Below, in pieces: positions 9,549-18,073 of a stretch of 64,000 nucleotides of DNA (position 1 is its first letter; every line of letters starts with the position of its first letter). Under the pieces are notes generated by a model. It was not told the DNA's origin. It made no database searches and saw only the letters and a program-made list of their open reading frames with translations. The DNA is from Lottiidibacillus patelloidae (GTDB taxonomy: Bacteria; Bacillota; Bacilli; Bacillales; SA5d-4): contig NZ_NPIA01000004.1 in NCBI RefSeq assembly GCF_002262935.1, positions 124,001 through 188,000 of the forward strand, in the 5' to 3' direction. The translations under genes and the position numbers were made by a program.

Positions 9549-10460
9549 ATGCAAGGATTTAAATTAGGTAAAAAGGGAACATACATAGAAAAAGTTAAAT
9601 TTGATACTAATGAGATAAGCTTGCTTTCTCGTGGAGATGGAGTAGAGATAATGACCCATTCCATAAAGAAGGATAAGCTTTTTTATGCATTTCCTTCTGA
9701 AAATGCAAACGTGCTAGAGTTCTTTTATGTGCTTAGTGGGGAAATCCTTTGTGAAATTGATGATAGTAAGGTGACAATCGGGCCAGAGGAGTATTTTAAA
9801 ATTCAAAATATACCTGAACCAATCCATTTTAAGGCTCTATCAGACGTTCATTTACTATGGGTTAGCTCTGAACCAACCTTTGGACAAATGAGCAATGAAA
9901 TTTCTTCACTTATGGAAATTGTAAAAGAAGTGGAGAAGAAGGATTGCTATACAGTTATGCACAGTGATCGAGTTGCTAATTACGCAATAAAAATTGCAAA
10001 GAAAATGAAGTGCAATAAGGAGCAGTTAGAAAGACTCAGTTTATCTGCATGTTTACATGACATCGGTAAAATTAATGTTCCTGAAAATATCTTGAATAAA
10101 CCAGGCAAGTTAACAAAAGAAGAATTTGAGATTATAAAGAAACACCCATCTGATGGAGCGGATATGTTAATAGGTACAAATTATAAAGAACTTGCTCCGA
10201 TCATTGAACAGCACCATGAACGTTTGGATGGAAGTGGCTATCCTAAAGGTTTAAAAGGTGAAGAGATTTTATTAGAAGCTAAAATAATAGCAGTATGTGA
10301 TACATTTGATGCAATGACTGAAGACCGTTCTTATCGCAAAGCATTTAATGCGGAATTTGCTATAAATGAAATAAAAAGCCTCATTGGCATTCACTTTGAA
10401 AGAGAAATCGTAGAAGAATTTGAAAAAGTTTTAAAAGAAGATGGATATATAGAGGTATAA
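9549..10460 (+). CDS. Cupin / HD-GYP domain protein
   Basis: A 303-residue two-domain protein. Residues ~1-115 look like a cupin sensor barrel (EFFYVLSGEILCEIDD, GPEEYFKIQNIPEPIHFKA). Residues ~125-300 are an HD-GYP phosphohydrolase: HSDRVANYAIKIA, LHDIGKINVPENILNKPGKL (HD pair at ~169), HHERLDGSGYPKGL (HH and GYP) and CDTFDAMTEDRSYR. All metal ligands of active HD-GYP c-di-GMP phosphodiesterases seem kept. GAGGTG sits 7 nt before ATG 9549; the GTG at 9540 lacks a properly spaced site. It follows the riboswitch-controlled gene by 89 nt with a terminator between them, so it may be partly co-transcribed. Confidence 0.88.
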   Translation: MQGFKLGKKGTYIEKVKFDTNEISLLSRGDGVEIMTHSIKKDKLFYAFPSENANVLEFFYVLSGEILCEIDDSKVTIGPEEYFKIQNIPEPIHFKALSDVHLLWVSSEPTFGQMSNEISSLMEIVKEVEKKDCYTVMHSDRVANYAIKIAKKMKCNKEQLERLSLSACLHDIGKINVPENILNKPGKLTKEEFEIIKKHPSDGADMLIGTNYKELAPIIEQHHERLDGSGYPKGLKGEEILLEAKIIAVCDTFDAMTEDRSYRKAFNAEFAINEIKSLIGIHFEREIVEEFEKVLKEDGYIEV

Positions 10461-10468
10461 ATGTAAGG

Positions 10469-10502
10469 GATACTATCATGTGAAAATGACAGTATCTTTT
10501 TC
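10469..10502 (+). terminator. Terminator of the HD-GYP gene
   Basis: GATACTATCAT (10469-10479) pairs with ATGACAGTATC (10486-10496), followed by a T-run. Confidence 0.8.
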
Positions 10503-10631
10503 TGTTATAACGGGCTAATTTCAAAGAAAAAAATTTATCACTGTGTATCCATGTTAAAATTAGAATGTACTAATAAAAAAATAATAGTTAATTAAAAAAG
10601 CTAGACGAAAAAAACAACTAAGGAGTGCATG

Positions 10632-11960
10632 ATGGAAAATAAAGTATATGACTTATTAGGAGTAGGTATCGGTCCATTTAACTTAGGACTAGCAGCATTA
10701 TTAACTGACTACCCTGAAGTAGAAACCGTATTTTTAGATCAAAAGCCAAGTTTTGATTGGCACCCTGGCATGTTAATAGTTGGTACTAGATTACAAGTTC
10801 CCTTTATGGCTGACTTAGTAACATTAGCAAACCCAACGAATAAATATAGTTTTCTAAACTACTTAGCAGAAAAAAATCGCCTTTATCCTTTTTACTTTTT
10901 ACAAAGACTAGACATTCCACGACGTGAGTACAATGACTACTGTCAATGGGTAGCCAATGAATTGGAGAATTGTCAATTTGGAAAAAGAGTCGAAAACGTA
11001 GAATATAATGAAAGCGATTCCAATTATGTAGTTACAGTGAAAGACGTAAATTCGGGAAATTTAGAAGAACTCCGCTGTAAACATTTAGTGTTAGGTGCTG
11101 GAACAACTCCTTCTATGCCTAAATCGTTCCAAGGTCTGCCAAAGGAAGATGTTTTTCATACAGCAGATTTCTTGAAGTATCAAGACCGGTGCCGAAAAGC
11201 AAAGTCGATTACTGTGGTTGGTTCAGGTCAAAGTGCAGCTGAAGCATTTCGCGAACTATTAAAAGAGCGAATGGAACATAAATATCAACTGAACTGGATT
11301 ACACGTTCAAGAAGTTTCCTTTCAATGGAAGAATCAAAGTTAAGTGTGGAACAATTTTCTCCTGACTATGTAAAGTACTTTTATAAATTTTCTCAAGAAG
11401 AAAAGGATCGTATTTTTGCATCCCAAGGGTTACTTTATAAAGGGATAAGCTCGCATACAATTACAGACATCTATAATTTGTTATATGAACATAGTGTTTG
11501 TGGGGAAGAGTTAAATGTTGGCCTTCAAGTATTAACTGAAGTAAGTGGTGTAAAAGAGAAAGATGGAAAATACGAACTGCAATGTCACCAGTGGCAACAA
11601 AAGAAAGATTTTACCCATGAAACAGAAGTAGTTATTGTTGGAACTGGATACCGACCGAATGTTCCGTCATTTATGAAGAATTTAGGGGAACACATTCAGT
11701 GGGACGATAAAGGACGTTACAAAGTTGAGGAGGATTATCGTCTTACGCTTAATGTCCCAAATGAAATTTATGTGCATAGTGGTATTTCCCATTCGCACGG
11801 TGTAGGATCAACGAACCTTGGACTTGCTGTTCACCGTAATAAAATAATTATTAATCATTTGCTTGGAAAAGAAGTGTTTGAAATGCATGATAAAAATGTC
11901 TTCCAAAACTTTGATGCGGATAAGTTCAACTCGATTAATAAAGGTATTTTAACTGATTAA
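10632..11960 (+). CDS. L-lysine/L-ornithine N-monooxygenase (siderophore hydroxylase)
   Basis: A 442-residue flavoprotein of the IucD/PvdA/SidA family, which N-hydroxylates the side-chain amine of lysine or ornithine in hydroxamate siderophore synthesis. FAD motif: LLGVGIGPFNLGLAALL (residues ~7-23). Substrate/FAD region: DWHPGMLIVGTRLQVPFMADL. NADPH motif: VVGSGQSAAEAF (~196-207). C-terminal VGTGYRPNVP and SHSHGVGSTNLG are also typical. AAGGAG precedes two adjacent ATGs; 10632 has the better spacing. No siderophore synthetase (IucA/IucC) or receptor gene is near, so the pathway partners must be elsewhere. No clear Fur box was found by eye. Confidence 0.9.
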   Translation: MENKVYDLLGVGIGPFNLGLAALLTDYPEVETVFLDQKPSFDWHPGMLIVGTRLQVPFMADLVTLANPTNKYSFLNYLAEKNRLYPFYFLQRLDIPRREYNDYCQWVANELENCQFGKRVENVEYNESDSNYVVTVKDVNSGNLEELRCKHLVLGAGTTPSMPKSFQGLPKEDVFHTADFLKYQDRCRKAKSITVVGSGQSAAEAFRELLKERMEHKYQLNWITRSRSFLSMEESKLSVEQFSPDYVKYFYKFSQEEKDRIFASQGLLYKGISSHTITDIYNLLYEHSVCGEELNVGLQVLTEVSGVKEKDGKYELQCHQWQQKKDFTHETEVVIVGTGYRPNVPSFMKNLGEHIQWDDKGRYKVEEDYRLTLNVPNEIYVHSGISHSHGVGSTNLGLAVHRNKIIINHLLGKEVFEMHDKNVFQNFDADKFNSINKGILTD

Positions 11961-11982
11961 TCCCAAAGAAAAGCGTAATAAA

Positions 11983-12007
11983 AGAGTCCAATAGGGCTCT
12001 TTTTTAT
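11983..12007 (+). terminator. Terminator of the N-monooxygenase gene
   Basis: AGAGTCC pairs with GGGCTCT across a short loop, followed by a T-run. Confidence 0.8.
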
Positions 12008-12126
12008 TAAGATAAGGAGATTAGCAGTAATAGTAGATAATTGTTACAATGAAATAAATACATATGAACGAACAGGTAAAGAGATTTTTATTCGAGCGCT
12101 TCTTACTTCTAATGGAGGACAATCAT

Positions 12127-13737
12127 ATGAAAAACCTACTAAGAAATAAAAAAGTGAAACTATCGGGGTTACTAACGACTTTAGTCTCTATATCAGTTTT
12201 ATTAACCATAATAATTTTGTTAATTTCTGTCCATCAATCTGAAAGAGAATTTATGGAAGAAACACATTTGTCCTTAAACTATTCAAAGGTTAAAAAAATT
12301 AGTCAAACAGTTGATAACTTGTTTGTCTCAATGAGCATGAGTTTGCAAGAAATAACAAACTATATCGCAAGTCACGAGGGACTTACAGATGATGAAATAC
12401 AAGAACAGCTAGAAATATATAGAAATAGTGGTCGCTATTTTAACTCTGTTGCTTGGGTCGATCAAACAGGATTAGTAAGAAATATTGCCCCGAGTAGTGT
12501 TGGTTTAAGAGGGCATCGAATTACGACTGGAGTTACCAAGGAAATTCTCGATAATAAAACACCGGCACTATCAGACCCTTATATTGCTCCAACAGGTCGG
12601 TTAATACTTTTAATAAGTAAACCTTTGTATAACAGTAGAGGGCAATATAAAGGAATGATTGCCGGAACGATATACCTCCATGAAAAAAATGTCCTTAATG
12701 AAATACTTGGCAATGATGTTATTGAAGAGAATGGCTCGTATTATTATGTAGTAGGTCCAGAAGGAAACATTCTGTTTCATCCGATTAGTAAACGAATCGG
12801 AGAGAATGTGAAAAGTAATACAGTAGTAGAAAAGATAATGCAAGGAAAAAGCGGTATGGAGCAAGTGACCAATACGAATGGTATACCGATGCTTGCAGCA
12901 TACAGTTATGTTCCGGAAATCGGTTGGGGAGTAGTGCAACAAACACCAGTTTCTTTTATTGATAAAGTGATCCTAAGTCACCATGTAAAGATGATCTTGT
13001 ACATGCTCGCACCTTTTTTAATTATCTTAATGATTTCAATCCTTATTGCCAGAAAATTGGCTGCGCCATTTAAGAATTTAGCTGAAATTGTTAATCGAGT
13101 TGCAGAGGGGAAAAGTGTTACTATTCCGGACGATCAGACTCATTGGAATTGGGAAGCAGAAATGTTAACTAAAAGTGCGAGAATTGCAATTAAAGCTGTC
13201 CAAGAAAACAATGAAAGACTGATGGCGACTGCAACAACGGACGCTCTTACAAACATTCCAAACCGTAGTAAATTAAATACAATTATGGAGAATTTAGCTG
13301 ATATAAATCAAGTATTCTCAATAGTGGTTATTGATATAGATCGCTTTAAAGATGTTAACGATACTTACGGTCACCAAAAAGGGGATGAGGTATTAAAGTT
13401 TTTAGCTAACATGTTAAAAACAGCATCCCGAAAGGAAGATTTTTATTTCCGCTATGGCGGAGAAGAATTCGTTCTGTTATTACCACAAACTAAATCGAAA
13501 GAAGCATTTCTAGTTGCGGAAAAAATCCGCCTTAAAGTAGAAAAAACTGATAGTCCAGTAGGCTCACCAATCACTATTTCTTTAGGAATAGCAGAATTCC
13601 CTAAGAATTCAGGTAAACTAGAAGAGCTGTTCAGTAAGGCAGACAAAGCTTTATACGAATCCAAGTTAAATGGTAGAAACAGAACGACAATTTGGAATGA
13701 CAAAAAGTCACACTCGAAAAATAATAAAGTAGAATAA
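12127..13737 (+). CDS. Membrane diguanylate cyclase, dCACHE-GGDEF
   Basis: A 536-residue sensor enzyme. TM1 lies at ~residues 12-35 (LTTLVSISVLLTIIILLIS), an extracellular double-CACHE ligand-binding region at ~40-280 (GRYFNSVAWVDQTG, SDPYIAPTGRLILLISKPLY, SYVPEIGWGVVQQTP), TM2 at ~290-310, a HAMP-like linker, then a GGDEF domain. The active loop is RYGGEEF (~442-448) and the product-inhibition I-site RKED sits exactly five residues before GGEEF, so both synthesis and feedback should be intact. GGAGG 8 nt before ATG 12127 favours this start over an in-frame ATG at 12064 that has no ribosome site. The ligand is unknown. Confidence 0.92.
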   Translation: MKNLLRNKKVKLSGLLTTLVSISVLLTIIILLISVHQSEREFMEETHLSLNYSKVKKISQTVDNLFVSMSMSLQEITNYIASHEGLTDDEIQEQLEIYRNSGRYFNSVAWVDQTGLVRNIAPSSVGLRGHRITTGVTKEILDNKTPALSDPYIAPTGRLILLISKPLYNSRGQYKGMIAGTIYLHEKNVLNEILGNDVIEENGSYYYVVGPEGNILFHPISKRIGENVKSNTVVEKIMQGKSGMEQVTNTNGIPMLAAYSYVPEIGWGVVQQTPVSFIDKVILSHHVKMILYMLAPFLIILMISILIARKLAAPFKNLAEIVNRVAEGKSVTIPDDQTHWNWEAEMLTKSARIAIKAVQENNERLMATATTDALTNIPNRSKLNTIMENLADINQVFSIVVIDIDRFKDVNDTYGHQKGDEVLKFLANMLKTASRKEDFYFRYGGEEFVLLLPQTKSKEAFLVAEKIRLKVEKTDSPVGSPITISLGIAEFPKNSGKLEELFSKADKALYESKLNGRNRTTIWNDKKSHSKNNKVE

Positions 13738-13751
13738 TGTTGGAATAAGAA

Positions 13752-13795
13752 AGGGCAACAGACAAGGTTTTTTCCTTGTGTAGTTGCTCTTTTTG
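13752..13795 (+). terminator. Terminator of the CACHE-GGDEF gene
   Basis: A long stem runs from AGGGCAAC..ACAAGG to CCTTGT..GTTGCTCT, followed by TTTTTG. It is one of the strongest terminators in the window. Confidence 0.85.
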
Positions 13796-13903
13796 TATTC
13801 CATAGCCAAAAATTGGTTCCCATTCTTCAACAATAATTGATTATCTTTTATGAAAATTGCCTATAAAGGTAATAGAAATGATTGAAGAAGGAAGGGTACT
13901 ATT

Positions 13904-14428
13904 ATGCATTGGGCCGTAGAAACAGTATTAATTGTAGTGATTGGCACAATTATCATGAGGATAGGTGGAAGAAAATCAATTTCACAAATGACAATCGCAC
14001 AGACAGTTGTCATTATTTCAATTGGAAAAGTTTTAATAGAACCAGTTGCCACGAAAGACGTTGGACAAAACTTTTTAATTGCAGCAGTCATGGTCGCTGT
14101 TCTATTGTCGATTGAATTTATTATGTTAAAAAGCAAAACGTTAAAAAATATCATAGGTGGTAAACCTGTTGTTGTCATACAAGATGGTAGCCAAGTACGT
14201 AAAAATATGAGAAAACTTCGCATGCCAAAAGGGGAGTTAGAAGCCCGTTTGCGCCAACACGGAATCCAAAGCATTAGTGATATCGAATATGCCACGATTG
14301 ATCCGAATGGAGAACTAGGATTTCGCTGGAAGAAAGAGAAACACCCTTCGACGAATGAGGATATTAAACAGTTGCATGACCGTCTGGAACGACTAGAAAA
14401 TTTAATAAAAGAAAGAACATTGAAGTAA
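13904..14428 (+). CDS. DUF421 (YetF-family) membrane protein
   Basis: A 174-residue protein with about three N-terminal membrane segments (ETVLIVVIGTIIMRIGG, IAQTVVIISIGKVLIEP, FLIAAVMVAVLLSIEFIML), then the cytoplasmic YetF/DUF421 domain: NIIGGKPVVVIQDG, MRKLRMPKGELEARLRQHGI and DIEYATIDPNGELGF. The conserved GKPVVVIxDG and R-x-H-G segments identify the family. The C-terminal ~30 residues form a short coiled coil. Members occur in sporulating Firmicutes, some with spore-related roles, but none can be assigned here. GAAGGAAGG precedes ATG 13904. Confidence 0.88.
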   Translation: MHWAVETVLIVVIGTIIMRIGGRKSISQMTIAQTVVIISIGKVLIEPVATKDVGQNFLIAAVMVAVLLSIEFIMLKSKTLKNIIGGKPVVVIQDGSQVRKNMRKLRMPKGELEARLRQHGIQSISDIEYATIDPNGELGFRWKKEKHPSTNEDIKQLHDRLERLENLIKERTLK

Positions 14429-14462
14429 AAAGTCAGGGTTTTATAATAATCCTGACTTTTTA
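14427..14462. terminator. Bidirectional terminator DUF421 / bdhA
   Basis: AAAAAGTCAGG pairs with CCTGACTTTTT, usable from both sides between the convergent genes. Confidence 0.8.
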
Positions 14463-14474
14463 TTTCCAAAAAAC

Positions 14475-15251
14475 CTACCAACCACCAGATACACTAATTG
14501 TTTCTCCGGTTATTGATGCGGCTTCGTCAGAAGCTAGAAAAAGTGTTGTTGCTGCAACTTCTTCTGGTTTAATATATCTTTTTAAAGCCTGCTTATTTAA
14601 TAGATGTTTATGTAAGGCTTCTTCACGAGTAATGCCATCTTCATTTGCTAGTTTTTCTAACTGGTTTTCTACAAGTTCCGTTTGTACTGCACCTGGCATT
14701 ACAGCATTTACTGTAATATTGTTATTTGCAACTTCTAGGGCAACTGTTCTAGTTAAGCCAACAACGCCATGTTTTGCCGAGATGTAGGCGGCTTTAAAAG
14801 GAGATGCAGTTCTTCCATGAACGGATGAAATATTAATAATTCGCCCGAAATCTCTTTGTTTCATATGTGGTACAACATATTTCGTTAATAAAAATGGTCC
14901 TTTTAACATGACATTAATAAGTAAGTCCCACTTCTCTTCAGGGAAATCTTCAATAGGAGAAATGAATTGCAGCCCAGCATTGTTTACAACGATATCTATT
15001 CGTCCAAATCTAGCTATTACACGTTCTACCAATTCTTTCACAGCAGCACTATCTGTTATATCTGTGACATAGCCAACTTGTTCGCAATCATAGTTATCTG
15101 CTAGATTTGTAGTCGCCTTTGCCACAGCTTCTTCTGTTAAATCAACAATAATCGGCTGATCCCCATTTTTAGCAAAGCTTGCAGCTATAGCAAATCCGAT
15201 ACCTCTTGCTGAACCTGTAATAATTACTACTCTTTTATGGTCATTACACAT
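14475..15251 (-). CDS. bdhA: D-3-hydroxybutyrate dehydrogenase
   Basis: A 258-residue short-chain dehydrogenase that interconverts 3-hydroxybutyrate and acetoacetate with NAD. Cofactor motif: GSARGIG (residues 13-19); NNAG then LQFISPIEDFPEEKWD, characteristic of 3-HBDH; catalytic Ser/Tyr/Lys in INISSVHGRTASPFKAAYISAKHG. The C-terminal QALKRYIKPEEVA and terminal SVSGGW also fit bacterial BdhA. Length matches the family (255-260). TGGAGG precedes ATG 15251. No acetyl-CoA acetyltransferase or PHB gene adjoins it here. Confidence 0.9.
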   Translation of the reverse strand: MCNDHKRVVIITGSARGIGFAIAASFAKNGDQPIIVDLTEEAVAKATTNLADNYDCEQVGYVTDITDSAAVKELVERVIARFGRIDIVVNNAGLQFISPIEDFPEEKWDLLINVMLKGPFLLTKYVVPHMKQRDFGRIINISSVHGRTASPFKAAYISAKHGVVGLTRTVALEVANNNITVNAVMPGAVQTELVENQLEKLANEDGITREEALHKHLLNKQALKRYIKPEEVAATTLFLASDEAASITGETISVSGGW

Positions 15252-15510
15252 AATAATACCTCCATCACAAGAAATACTACTTTTTTATGGATATAAAGAT
15301 GGTTTCGTTAAAGGTAGGGGATTTCCTTCTAAATGTTAATGTAAACTTATTTTATTTGAAGTTTCACCACCTACTAGAGGCAAGTGGCCTGCAAGTTGCG
15401 CTACCATATAATTACAATTGTTATAAAGGTATTGGATATATGCTTTAGGTAGTTATCATAAAATAACGTAAATGCTTTCAAAACATAGTACTGAAAGGAG
15501 CTGGAACTGG

Positions 15511-15915
15511 TTGGAAAATATCCAAGATGAATCTTCACGAATAAGTACGCTACAAAAAGAGAAAAAACACCTCCATGAACCACAAAAGAGTAATCCTCAA
15601 CTAGAAAATACATTCACTTCAGAAAAAATAAACCACATTATTTCAAGCAACATTCCAAGTAAAGAGATGCAAACATGGGTACATATGAAACAACTGCCTA
15701 CCCTACAGAAGAAACTACTATGGCACCTCATTAAAATTTCGAATAAAGATAATATAGCTTTGTATCAAGGTGTAAAGCAGGATTTAGTTGGATTAATTGA
15801 GAAGAAGTTAGTTATAGACAATCCAATTAAAATGCGAATGGGGATAAGTGTGTTCGTTTTACCCTATACACCATACTTAATGAGAGAATTAAAATCATTG
15901 CGTAACTTGTTTTAA
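15511..15915 (+). CDS. Unknown soluble protein, possible winged-helix core
   Basis: Not recognised. AAAGGAG (15494-15500) fits an in-frame TTG at 15511 (134 residues) better than an ATG at 15472 with no ribosome site. The first ~45 residues are hydrophilic and probably disordered (Lys, Glu, Gln, Ser). Residues ~55-125 are helical, with LQKKLLWHLIKISNKDN followed by LVGLIEKKLVIDNPIK, which could be a small winged-helix or helical interaction module. It precedes the VWA gene by 42 nt with no terminator seen between them, so they probably share a transcript. Confidence 0.55.
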   Translation: MENIQDESSRISTLQKEKKHLHEPQKSNPQLENTFTSEKINHIISSNIPSKEMQTWVHMKQLPTLQKKLLWHLIKISNKDNIALYQGVKQDLVGLIEKKLVIDNPIKMRMGISVFVLPYTPYLMRELKSLRNLF

Positions 15916-15957
15916 ATCCAAATGTAAACGAAGTATATTGAAAAAGGAGCTATTATA

Positions 15958-17196
15958 ATGACGATCTCTTTGACACACTCTCACCAGCATGCTCAAGTCC
16001 CAACATACGGTAAGGAAAAGAATCACTTGTTAGTAGAGCTAAAAGGTAACGCAACAAAGCAGGTAGAACGTTCGCCTATTAATCTAGCAATAGTATTAGA
16101 TCGAAGCGGCTCAATGACTGGAAACCCTCTACATTATTGTAAAGAAGCGGTTAAATTCGTAGTAAGCCAACTAACGGACAAAGACCTGTTAACTGTTGTC
16201 GTGTTTGATAACGAAGTAGAAACAGTTTTCGGTCCGGAAAATGTCACACATAAAGATTTGTTAAAACATAAGATTGATCAAATTAGTACGCGTGGATTAA
16301 CTAATTTAAGTGGTGGTCTCATACAAGGATGCCAACACGTCTTGAAGCAAAAAGAAAAAGATTATGTTAATCGAGTCATCGTTTTATCTGATGGGCAAGC
16401 AAATAGAGGAGTCACTGATTTTAACCAGTTAATGATGATAACAGATGAATACCAATCAGCTGGAGTTACTATTTCCACAATTGGCGTTAGTGAACACTTT
16501 GATGAAGAGGTAATGGAAGGGATTTCCGAGCATGGAAAAGGAAACTTTTATTTTATTGATGAAGTCGAGGGAATTCCAGCAATATTTGCCGAAGAATTAG
16601 AGGGTCTATTATCTGTTATTGCACAAAATGTTACTTTAGCGATTAATCCTAAGGATGGTGTTGAAGTTCATAAAGTCTTTGGATACGAGCCGAAACAGGA
16701 AGAAGAAGGTCTAAAGTTAAACTTAGGTGATATGTATGCTAATGAAGTGAAATCAATTTTAGTTGCATATGGCATACAAGCAAAACCAGAAGGAATCCAT
16801 GACATTTTTGATTTACAGTGGTCGTTTGTAGATATAACAGATGGAGTAAAAGAGTGTAAATGTAAGGCAAACGTTCCAATTCACTATACAACTGATTTAA
16901 AAATTCTTGAGGCGAAGCCGAATGCACATGTCGAAAAGCAAGTACAAATAACAAAGTCTGCAACGATTATTAATGAAGCGATGGATTTCTTTGATATCGG
17001 TGATATAGAAGCGGGAAAACAGTTGTTGCATAAGCAAGCGGTGAACATGTCTATCATTGCCAAGGAAATGAATGATGAAGAATTATTGAGTGAGTCGAAA
17101 ATTCTGATGGAGAAACTGAACAACTTTGAATACTCAAAGAAAACAAGAAAAGAATTACATCACCAAAGATATAGACAAATGAAGCGAAAAAAATGA
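15958..17196 (+). CDS. VWA-domain protein with intact MIDAS
   Basis: A 412-residue cytosolic protein with no signal peptide. The von Willebrand A domain spans ~residues 40-215; the metal-ion-dependent adhesion site is complete: DRSGSM (49-54), the Thr in GLTNLSGG (~116), and LSDGQANRG (~143). A beta-rich region follows (~220-310) and a helical C-terminus rich in Lys and Arg. The architecture resembles stand-alone VWA proteins of unknown function (as in YfbK-like proteins), which act as scaffolds for protein complexes. AAAGGAG lies upstream of ATG 15958. The HEPN/CBS gene follows after 55 nt and may be a functional partner. Confidence 0.85.
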   Translation: MTISLTHSHQHAQVPTYGKEKNHLLVELKGNATKQVERSPINLAIVLDRSGSMTGNPLHYCKEAVKFVVSQLTDKDLLTVVVFDNEVETVFGPENVTHKDLLKHKIDQISTRGLTNLSGGLIQGCQHVLKQKEKDYVNRVIVLSDGQANRGVTDFNQLMMITDEYQSAGVTISTIGVSEHFDEEVMEGISEHGKGNFYFIDEVEGIPAIFAEELEGLLSVIAQNVTLAINPKDGVEVHKVFGYEPKQEEEGLKLNLGDMYANEVKSILVAYGIQAKPEGIHDIFDLQWSFVDITDGVKECKCKANVPIHYTTDLKILEAKPNAHVEKQVQITKSATIINEAMDFFDIGDIEAGKQLLHKQAVNMSIIAKEMNDEELLSESKILMEKLNNFEYSKKTRKELHHQRYRQMKRKK

Positions 17197-17251
17197 CGAT
17201 GCGCCGCCAATAGGCAAGATAGTTAAATACTAGCGATGGGAAGGTGAGTAA

Positions 17252-18013
17252 ATGGAAAAAACAAATAAAATGCATATTAGTGATGAAGAAAAAGTAGAAC
17301 GTTTTGAAGTCGCCTATAATAAAATTCATACGAAACTAAAAGAGTTAGTAGGAGACACTCGTTTATATGCTTCCTATTCTGATATTCTCTATCAGGCCAA
17401 AACTAGGCGAAATATTGTTCACCATAACTATGAAATGTTGAAAAAGTTTGGACATCTCCGCAATACCATCGTCCATGAAAAATTAAAAGAAAACTATTAT
17501 ATAGCTGTTCCGCATCTCCACATTGTCGAAGAAATAGAAAGAATTTGTCAGCATTTATGGCGGCCACCGTTGGCATTATCCATTGCCTCTCAACCGGTGA
17601 AAATATGCCATCCAACTACTAGTTTAAAAGAAATATTAGAGATCATGCATACGAATGGCTATTCACAAGTGCCAGTATATGATGAAGAAGGATTTCTAGG
17701 CTTATTAACCGAAGGTGGCATCGTAAAGTGGATTTCCGAAAATACAATTGCTGGATTAGTAGAGATAGAAGATGTAAAGGCGCAAGAAATCTTACCACTG
17801 GAAGATGAACATAATGTCCATTTTATTTCTAGAAAACAAACAATCTATGATTTAGAAGATGTCTTTGAAAAGTACTATGATAACAATAAAAAACTAGAGG
17901 CAATATTAATAACAGAACATGGTAGAAAAGTGCAAAGACCAGTGGGCATCGTAACATCATGGGACTTAGTTGAGATCGATAATACAGCGTTGTTAGTTTC
18001 GAATCATATTTAA
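17252..18013 (+). CDS. HEPN-like / CBS-pair protein
   Basis: A 253-residue soluble protein. The first ~110 residues are all-helical and contain GHLRNTIVHEKL, an RNxxxH motif typical of HEPN nucleases or nucleotide-binding HEPN domains; a similar TRRNIVHH occurs ~20 residues earlier. Residues ~118-250 are two CBS motifs (LKEILEIMHTNGYSQVPVYDEEG and a second ending RPVGIVTSWDLVE), which normally bind adenosyl ligands. This suggests a helical effector whose activity is gated by nucleotide binding. GGAAGGTGAG sits before ATG 17252. Whether the HEPN unit is an active RNase cannot be told. Confidence 0.8.
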   Translation: MEKTNKMHISDEEKVERFEVAYNKIHTKLKELVGDTRLYASYSDILYQAKTRRNIVHHNYEMLKKFGHLRNTIVHEKLKENYYIAVPHLHIVEEIERICQHLWRPPLALSIASQPVKICHPTTSLKEILEIMHTNGYSQVPVYDEEGFLGLLTEGGIVKWISENTIAGLVEIEDVKAQEILPLEDEHNVHFISRKQTIYDLEDVFEKYYDNNKKLEAILITEHGRKVQRPVGIVTSWDLVEIDNTALLVSNHI

Positions 18014-18073
18014 AAAAGCAATTTTATCTGCTATGATAGTCATTGAAAATCAATAAACGAACAGGTGATTAAA

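Noticed and set aside
13861..14481. 206-codon frame antisense to the DUF421 gene
   Set aside because: Complement of a conserved membrane protein gene; composition is explained by the sense strand.
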